From Eucommia ulmoides (Eukaryota; Streptophyta; Magnoliopsida; Garryales; Eucommiaceae), in assembly GCA_016647705.1 (NCBI GenBank), contig CM028325.1:27136474-27200473 (forward strand): DNA of 64,000 nt, in the 5' to 3' direction. Below are positions 13,401-22,400 of the stretch, one piece after another. Under the pieces are notes generated by a model. That model did not search any database. It worked only from the letters and a program-made list of their open reading frames with translations, and had not been told where the DNA came from. A program made the translations under genes and the position numbers. Numbering within the stretch: the first letter of the stretch is position 1; the number at the start of each line of letters is the position of its first letter.

Positions 13401-16400
13401 GTATTATTTAGGGTTTCTGGTCACGTTTAAAGTTTGTTGTATTGTTTTTTCGTTTTTCAATATAAATAAAGAGAGAGGCTACCACAATGGTATAAGCCTT
13501 CTCATTCTTTTCACATCACTTTTTTTACTTTAACATGGTATCGATAGCAGGTTATGGGAGATTGATTCTATAAATCTGTTCAAACTACTTTTTTTTTCTC
13601 CTCCCTACTGTTCATACAAAAAAAAAAAAAAAAACTGAAACCCTAGCAGCCCACAAGCCCTCGCCGCCGCAGCCACCTATCAAACACTCAGATCCGCCGT
13701 CGTCCAGGCCATTCCAAGCCTCGCCGCCGTCATCCAGGCCAATCCGAGCCTCCACCACCCATCGTCGTCCCCAAAACCAAGCCGTACCATCATCGCGAAC
13801 CAAATCCCCTATTCCCTATCCACCATCGATGTTGTCCATGTTGCCGCCGGCTCCTCTGACGTTGCCGACCTTCACCAGCCGTCGATTGCCTGAAATCGAA
13901 ACTCACGACCTTCGTTGGGTCTTGTTTGTGAGTATGGTTCAGATTGTCCCGATTTGAGAGTATTCTGGACCAAATCTAAGCAAGTATTGTTCATAAATAC
14001 TGTTTGTTCGATTGTCCAGATTTGAGACAGTATTCTGGATCAGATCTAATGTCCCGGATGTTCGTGAGTATTGTTCTGCTTATGATGTTCTTCATTTAAG
14101 TCCTACAATTGTTTGTGTGGTTGGTTTGTTTTCCTTGTGCAAGTTATTTGTTAGTTGTTGTATTGGCGAGTACTAATGTCAATGGCTACACCTCAACCAT
14201 TAACAACCCGTAAGTTGAACGGAACCAATTATTTAAATTAGTCTAAAGCTGTGAAAATAGCCCTCACCGGACAAAGGAAACACCGTCATCTCACGGAATC
14301 CGCCCCAACAAAAGATGATAAAAAGTATGAAGAATGGATTCAAACTGATGCGCAGATTGTAGCATCATTGTGGAATTCGATGGAGCCTCAAATTGTTAAT
14401 CTTTGTACTCATCTAGATACGTGCAAAGTTATATGGTAGTATCTTCGTGTGTTATATTCCAGTAATCTCACCAGGATGTATGATTTATCGAAAGAGTACT
14501 TCCAACTTCAGCAAGGCACGCAATCCGTTACAAATTATTTTGTCACATTCAACAGTCTCTATGAGGAGTTGAATACTATCCCACTGATGACTATCGATCT
14601 GAAAGAAATGCAAAAACAACGTGAGCAGACGACTGTCATGAAGTTCTAGGCTGGATTATGCCCAGAATTTTAACCAGTCCGATCTTAGATCCTTTCCAGT
14701 GCTACTCTTCCCACTATCACTTAAATGTATTTTCACGTCTCGCATAGCACTACCAAGGACAATGTTTCTGACTTGAGTTCATCTGCGTCGTCTGAGCATT
14801 CGGCACTTGTTACTCAAATTCCTACACAAGATCGTGGTGTTCCACTAAGTTGTGGTCGTAGTGGTTTCTCTCATAGTGGCCGTGGTGATGGCCCTCGGGG
14901 TGGACGTAGTGGTCGTGGCTCACATCGATAGTGCCCTTTTTGTGGAAAGGAGAATCATACTCGAGAAACATGTTGGGATTTAGTTGGCCATCCACCCAAA
15001 TTCGCCAATGCAGTGACATCTGATCCAAATACTCCTACTATCCCAAAATCTCAGGTGGCCAAGGACATCTCTGATGATAAATATGTTCAATTCCTTCAGT
15101 ATAAGGCATCCCAGCAAGCATCTCTTCCCATTGCTTCTTTAGCTCAACGAGGTACTTCTACTGCTTGTCTTTCAATTCGCCATTCCCCTCCCACACCCTG
15201 GGTCATAGATTCTGCTGCCACTGATCACATGTCAGGTACCTCTTTCCTCTTTAGACATATTCAGTCATATTCTTTGTTGTCTCCTGTTACACTGTCCCTA
15301 TCTGTGGCATTGGCACAATGGAACCCTCTTCCTCCTTATCTCTATTCTCTGTCTTGTATATTCTTTTGTTCTCTTTTAATTTGATGTCAGTCAGAAAATT
15401 TACTAAACACCTTAATTGTTCTGTCTTATTTTTTCTTGACTCGTCATTCTCCAAGATTTGAGGACGCGGAAGACGATTGGCACCGGGCGTGAGGAAAATG
15501 ACCTATATTACTTTGATGACAATGACGAGAGTCCTGCTATCCTACCTACTATCTGCCCTATTGTTGCCTCCGCTCACCAGATCCATTGTCGCCTTGGTCA
15601 TCTCTGCCTTGGCAACCTCAAGTTACTCGTTCCTAATTTGAGTCATTTGTCATCGTTAGAGTGTGAATTTTGTCAATTGGGTAAGCATTATCGTATTTCA
15701 TTTACTTCCCCAGCTCATGTTCGAGCACCGATTCCGTTTAGTTTAGTTTATCCAGATGTTTGAGATCCTTCTCGTGTTACTTCTAAACTAGGTTTTCATT
15801 ATTTTGCGACATTTGTGGATGATTTTTCTAGAGTTCCTTGGCTTTATTTAATGAAAGATCGTTCAGAATTATTCTCTATTTTTCGTGCATTTTGTGCTGA
15901 AATTAAAATTCAATTTAATGTACCAATGCGTATTCTTCGAAGTGATAATGCTTGATAATATTTTTCTCTGCCATTTACTTCCTTTATGTCACACACTGGT
16001 ATCTTACATCAGTCTTCTTGTCCTCACACACCGTAGCAAAATAGAGTTGCTAAACGTAAAAATCGACATCTCCTAGAAGTGGCTCGTACTCTTCTTTTTG
16101 AGATGAACGTTCCCAAACACTTCTAGGGCGATGCGATTCTTACAGCCTGCTTCTTAATCAACAGGATGCCGTCATCTACCCTCAATGGCAAAGTTCCTCA
16201 TTCCATTCTTTTTTCTCGTTCTCCCTTATTTAGTTTACCTCCTCGAATATTTGGGTGTGTTTGTTTTGTTCATCAATTGACTCCTAGCAGGGACAAGTTA
16301 GATCCTCGTACTTTAAAATGTGTTTTCCTCGGCTATTCTCGCACACAAAAGAGTTATCGTTGTTATAGTCCATCATTACGTCGCTCGTTTGTGTGTGCGG

Positions 16401-19400
16401 ATGTTAGATTCTTTGAATCTACCCCTTACTTTTCTACCCCTTCCTCTCAAGACGATTTGGATGTTACGCTTCCCTTGCCAAGTGTACCAACCCTTACACT
16501 ATCTTCCTCTACTCCAGATCCTATCATGCCTAGTCGTTCTTCAGCTCCTTTGCAGGTATACTCTCGTCGCCAGAAGGCCCCCTCAGCTGTCGCGCCCATC
16601 GATTCTGTGTCCTCAGATTCTTCTCCAGCCGACCCATCCATCTCTGACCTGGACATGCCCATTGCCATCCGGAAAGATAAGCGCACATGTAATACCCATC
16701 CTATTTCTAACTTTGTTTCGTATGCACATCTATCTCATTCGTACTCCTCTTTTATTGCTTCTATGTCATCTGTTTCTATTCATAAGTCTATTTCAGAGGC
16801 CCTCACTCACCCTAGTTGGGCAAAAGCAATGGAAGAAGAAATGTTTGCCTTACAGAATGGCACTTGGGATCTCGTCTCACTTCCGTCTGACAAAACAATA
16901 GTTGAGTGTGAATGGATGTACATTGTCGAAGTTCATCCGGATGGGACCATTGATCGACTCAAGGCTCGCTTAGTTGCTAAAGGCTATATTCAAGTATACG
17001 GCCTTGATTACTCTGCGACCTTCTCTCTTGTTGCCAAGTTTGCTTTTGTTCGCTTGTTTATCTCTTTGGCTACCACTTTTCGTTGGCCATTACATCAGCT
17101 CGATATCAAGAACGTTTTCTTAAATGGCGATCTGACTGAGGAAGTATTTATGGAGCAACCTCCTTGGTTTGTTACTCATGGGGAGTCTGGTTTGGTATGT
17201 CGCTTGAAGAAATCTATTTATGACTTCAAGCAGTCTCCTCGAGCATGGTTTGGAAGATTTAGTGAAGTGGTCACTGAGTTTGGTCTTCGACGATGTGGAG
17301 TCGATCATTCCGTCTTCTACAGGCATAGTAAAGTCTGGAGAATATTGTTGATTGTGTTAGTAGATGACATCGTGATTACCGGAGATGACCACGGTGGTAT
17401 TCAAGAACTCAAAAAGTTTTTGAATAGTAAGTTTCAAACGAAATATTTGGGTCACTTAAAGTACTTCTTGGGAATTGAAGTTGCTCGATCAAGTCAAGGC
17501 ATTTACCTGTCTTAGAGAAAATATGTCCTTGAACTATTGAGCAAAACAGGAATGCTAGGAGCTAAACCGATTGACTCACCTATGGATCCAAACACCAAAT
17601 TGTTGGCAGATCAAGGTATACCACTGACAGATTCAGCACAATATAGATGGTTAGTTGGGAATATAAACTACCTAACAGTTACCAGACCAGATATCTCATT
17701 TGCTGTTAGTGTTATTAGTCAGTTCTTAGATCGTTCAATGACTTGTCACTAAGATACAGTGATCCGTATTCTCCGATATTTGAAAGGTGCTCCTGGTTGT
17801 GGTTTGCTATATCAAAACTTCGGTCATACTCAAATAAAGGACTACACGGATGCAGATTGGGCCGGATCGCCCTCGGATAGGAAGTCTACTACTGGATATT
17901 GTGTGTTCATTGATGGTAACCTTGTCTCTTGGAAGAGTAAAAAGCAAACTGTGGTGGTACGGTTAAGTGCAGAATCGGAATACAGGGCAATGGCCCATAC
18001 CACTTGTGAGTTAACTTGGTTGAAACACTTGTTGGAAGAACTTAGATTTGAACACTCTTCACCGATGGATCTAGTATGTGATAATCAAGCAGCACTTCAC
18101 ATTACTTCCAACCCAGTCTTCCATGAGAGAACAAAACATATTGAAGTTGATTGTCACTTCATTCGAGAAAAATTGTTGTAGAAGCAGATTAACACTAAAC
18201 ATGTAAATTCAGTTGATCAGTTAGCTGATATATTTATTAAATCATTGGGGAGCTCAAAGATAACAAGTTAGGAGCATACAATATATATGCTCCAGCTTGA
18301 AGGAAAGTGTTAAAAGGGTATTTCTATATTTCTTGTATTATTTAAGGTATTCTGTACGGTTTAGGATTTATTGTATCGTTTCTTTGTTTTTCAATATAAA
18401 TAGAGGGAAAGGCTACCACAATGGTATAAGTCTTTTCATTCTTTTCATATCACTTTTTTAACTTTAACAAAGATACTAGCAAAGATTTTCACTTTCAATC
18501 CATCAACCTAAGAAAGAGAGAAAAAAACACAATACTTACCGGAATCCTAATAGTCTCTGTACGCTTCCAGCCAAGTGGATTGTATGCCACAACAACCTGA
18601 AAGTAGTTGATCAAATTTTGTGAACAAACTTTCCAGGATATGTTTCATCACAATGCAGGTTACAATGAAAACGTAAACTTACTAAACTCTTCCCTTTGGG
18701 AATGACTCCTTCAGTTGATGGGCAGTAGCTTATGTTAAGTAATTGGCACTGCTCATAAAAGGGCGATTATAAGCATAGAAAACGTAACAGCAGATGTGAA
18801 GGGCAGAAATTGATCTTTTGAACATGCATAGAAATGATAGCAGCGGATATTGTAGCAAGCCAATAGGCCTAACTCACTCTCAAAAGACGCCTTGTAAGAC
18901 AAGGATTGCCCTAGGCTTTATATATAATTCGGGATCAGGTAACACAAGCGATGTGAGATTCAACATGCCCCCTCACGCGCAAGGTATACTTTTGACAAAC
19001 CACTACAAAAGGATATAGGGGGAAGAACCCCTATCGATGTAGGATTCAACACGCCCCCTCATGAGTAGGTTGGACTTTTTGACAAATCACTGCGAGCGGA
19101 TGTTAGGGGGCTCAACATCGATGTGGGATTTAACACACCTAATATCAAAAAAGAGTCCTGGCTCTGATACCACGAAGAAATCCAATTGACCTAACTCACT
19201 CCCAAAAGACGCCTTTTAAGATGAGCATTGCCCTAAAGGTAACACAAGCGATGTGGGATTCAACATTATCTATCATGGAAGTCAAAACTAAAAATAAGTT
19301 AACACAGAAAAATCTAACATTGAAAAACAGAAACATCACCTGGGTAAAGGTCGATTTGGATAATTTGGATGTGGCACGATGTTGTTTTAGTTTTGAATTA

Positions 19401-22400
19401 ACCAGGCACGAAAAAGCTGCACTCACAACAGCTTCTGCCTATGGAAGCATGAAACAAAAACAATCACTACCCAAAAACGATAAGAGTAGCATAACGGGAA
19501 ATTAATTACAATTACAGCATAGAATTCACAATTTATCAGTAACCCAAAATAAGGGGTTGATTAAATACAAGAAATTACATTCACAAGTATAACATCCCAC
19601 CTCAGAAGCACCAACTGCCAAGCGTTTAACCCAGTCATTTGTTGTATGTTGTAAAGCAGTACCAGTGACAGCATCGTGGTGTTGTGCAATTCCTAGAGCA
19701 TCTCCTAAACTGTAAGTGTTTAGACCAACAGAGCTCCTTCCAGCCAGGAATTCAAGTTGACGAGCTGCCTATTTTTGAATAAAATAATTCTCATTTTTTT
19801 TTTTTTTTGCTTTCCATCAGAACTAGAGAAGAAATAACGCGAATTAATTCTGAACAACTAGATTGGAAAAGGACATCATAATGCCTTACCAAGTAGTATC
19901 CACCCAGCATGCGTACATATCGCTTCAAAGCTGGGCGACTAGTAAAGAAACCAGTCCAATACCTATTTGCCGTGTCTGCATATCTGTAATAAAAGTAACA
20001 CAAAATCATCTTTCTGAATAAATACAATTGATAGATCGAATAAACTATATTTTGAGAGAGAGAGAGAGTCCAGTAGTGCTCACGGGAAATAGTCATCAGT
20101 TTTCAGCGGCCAGGATTCATTTGCTGCATTTTTTGCATCAGTGTAGATAGACGGGGTAGAATACAATGCATTCACTCGACCATCCTACGAGTATACATTT
20201 CAGTTAAGTCAACAACAAAGCTAAAACTGCAAAAATATTTGTCTTCTCATGTTCAATCCATGATGATGTTTACAACCAATGAATTCACGAAGTTTTCAGC
20301 CACAAATATAAAAGAAAACAATGCTCAAGGCATTGATTATCCACAAATTGAACCATTGTCCATTTTCCCTTGTTTGTTTACTAAAAACCTTTTTTGTTCT
20401 CTCTCTCTTTCAATTGCAGGCCGACTAGCATATCCTATTCACACAATTTTACACCACATCTCATGACAACAACAAATAGCTTTTGTTAAGAGGTTCCAAC
20501 TTAAAACCATATGGTATCAAGTGGAGCAACTACTTTCATATATAAACTACTTTGAGAAACCTCATAGATTCGACGTGGGATTCTAATACCCACCCTCACG
20601 TGCAATCCCGCCTTGCATGTGATGCAATCAAAAAAATAGAACAGAAAAGACAAACATTCAAACAACTACGGACAAACAAACGAGAGTTCCGAAACCTAAC
20701 TCTAATACCAAGTTAGGAGATTCCAACTTAAAATCATATGGTGTCAAGTGGTTTAACTTCTTTCATATGTAGACTACTTTGGGAAACTTCACAGATTCGA
20801 TGTCACATTCTAACAGTTTCCACAAATTTTGTACAAGCTCATAAGTTTTTGATGACTGGGAAAATGCCAAGGTACCATGATCTCAACACATGAAGCCACA
20901 AATATCCAAACACACCTTCAAATGACAAATGAGTGACAGAAGTTCATGGCTCAGACAGTATACAATTTAGCAGGTATGATGCAATTACTTATGAATAACA
21001 ACCATAATTGAAGTTCAGATTTAGTAACAATACTAGGTCATTTTTCCCCAAGGGAGGGAGGGGAATACAGTCTATTAGGTTATGGGTAATATATTTCAAC
21101 TTCAACATCTAGAATTCATACATTTTGTTCTGATTCACTACATAACCTTAGCAGTTTCACCACAGCCACAAGTGTCAAAATCAGAAAATATACTCAATCC
21201 TACAGTCTGACAAGGGAATGCCATTGGATGGTATTTACTCAACAAGTTAATAATATATCAGTAATTTATACATCTCCTCCAAGGGTCCACATGTAAGGGA
21301 TAATGCGAAAATCCGCAATAATTAAACCTAACTGGGCACAAGTGATGAGGAACACAGCTTGAACTGGTAATCCACCAGAATATTAAGAAGGTAAGAGATG
21401 GTTTTTGTGGAAATTCATCACCTATCTTCTCTCGTTTTTCTTTATACCCACAAATAATTTATATGGAATTGTTGGGGGATTATATAGGTGTGGTGTGCCA
21501 TCTCTTATCTTCACTTTTTTCTTTAGACCCAAGAGAACTTTCTTCGCACTGGGTGGTGGTAGTGGGCCTATTCGAAGCTACCTATTCTATCGAAGAGATG
21601 GGGTTGTTGCCAAAATTGGTCGTCCGAGTTGGTTGAAAAAAGGCTTTGGGGATGAGGACACTAAGGTGGATGAGTGGTAAGGCAAGAATGGATAAAGTTA
21701 GGAATGAAATTATAAGGGAGAAATTAGGAAGAGCATCCGTTGAGAAAAAGATGAGAGAAAATTTTTTACGATGGTTTGGACACGTGCATAGAAAACCAAT
21801 AGAAGAACCACTGAGGAAATGTGATATAATTCAAGCGGAGGGTGATATAAGAGGGAGAGGGAGAGGAAGACCTAAGAAAACTTGGGACAAAACAATTAGG
21901 AAGGATTTGATGGTCTTGAACTTGATTGAGAGGATAACTTCGGAACGATCTTTATGGCACAAACAGATTCTTATAGCCTACCCTTCTTACGTAGGAGAAA
22001 AACTTTGTTATTGTTGTTTTTGTTGTTAGAAAATGTAAAAAAAAAAAAAAAAAAAAAAGACACAATTGTAGGTGATAAAATTCAAGTCTTCCTTTATATC
22101 CAACCTGTAGAATGCAATGGGCCTAACTCACTCTCAAAGGACGCCTTGTAAGAGGAGGATTGCCTCTAGACTTACATATAGCTCAGGATCAAGTAACACA
22201 AGCAATGTGAAATTCAAAACGCCTTCTCACCCGTAAGGTGGACTTTCACAAACCACTGCATTCGGATATCAAAGGGCCCAACATTAATGCGGGATTCAAC
22301 ATGCCCCCTCACGCGCAGGGTAGACTTCGATATTAGCTATTCAAGTACATGAGGGCGAAGTATAATTTGCTCAAGGAATATATCAATAGTCTCAAGGTGA

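Larger units (their letters stand above)
13374..18469 (+). mobile_element. Ty1/copia element in intron 14 of copy A
   Basis: 5096-bp element with 162-bp LTRs at 13374-13535 and 18308-18469, both bounded TGTTAAAA and TTTAACA. A primer binding site follows the left LTR. A worn purine-rich tract GAAGGAAAG sits just before the right LTR. Flanks AAGTT and AAGAT differ at one base, consistent with an aged 5-bp target duplication. Gag and pol are recognisable in the order expected for copia (protease, integrase, RT, RNase H) but are broken by several stops. It lies antisense to the mannosidase transcript and makes this intron about 6.8 kb against 1.55 kb in copy B. Confidence 0.93.

Noticed and set aside
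16320-16901. 193-codon open frame
   Set aside because: Out-of-frame shadow of the copia RT region.
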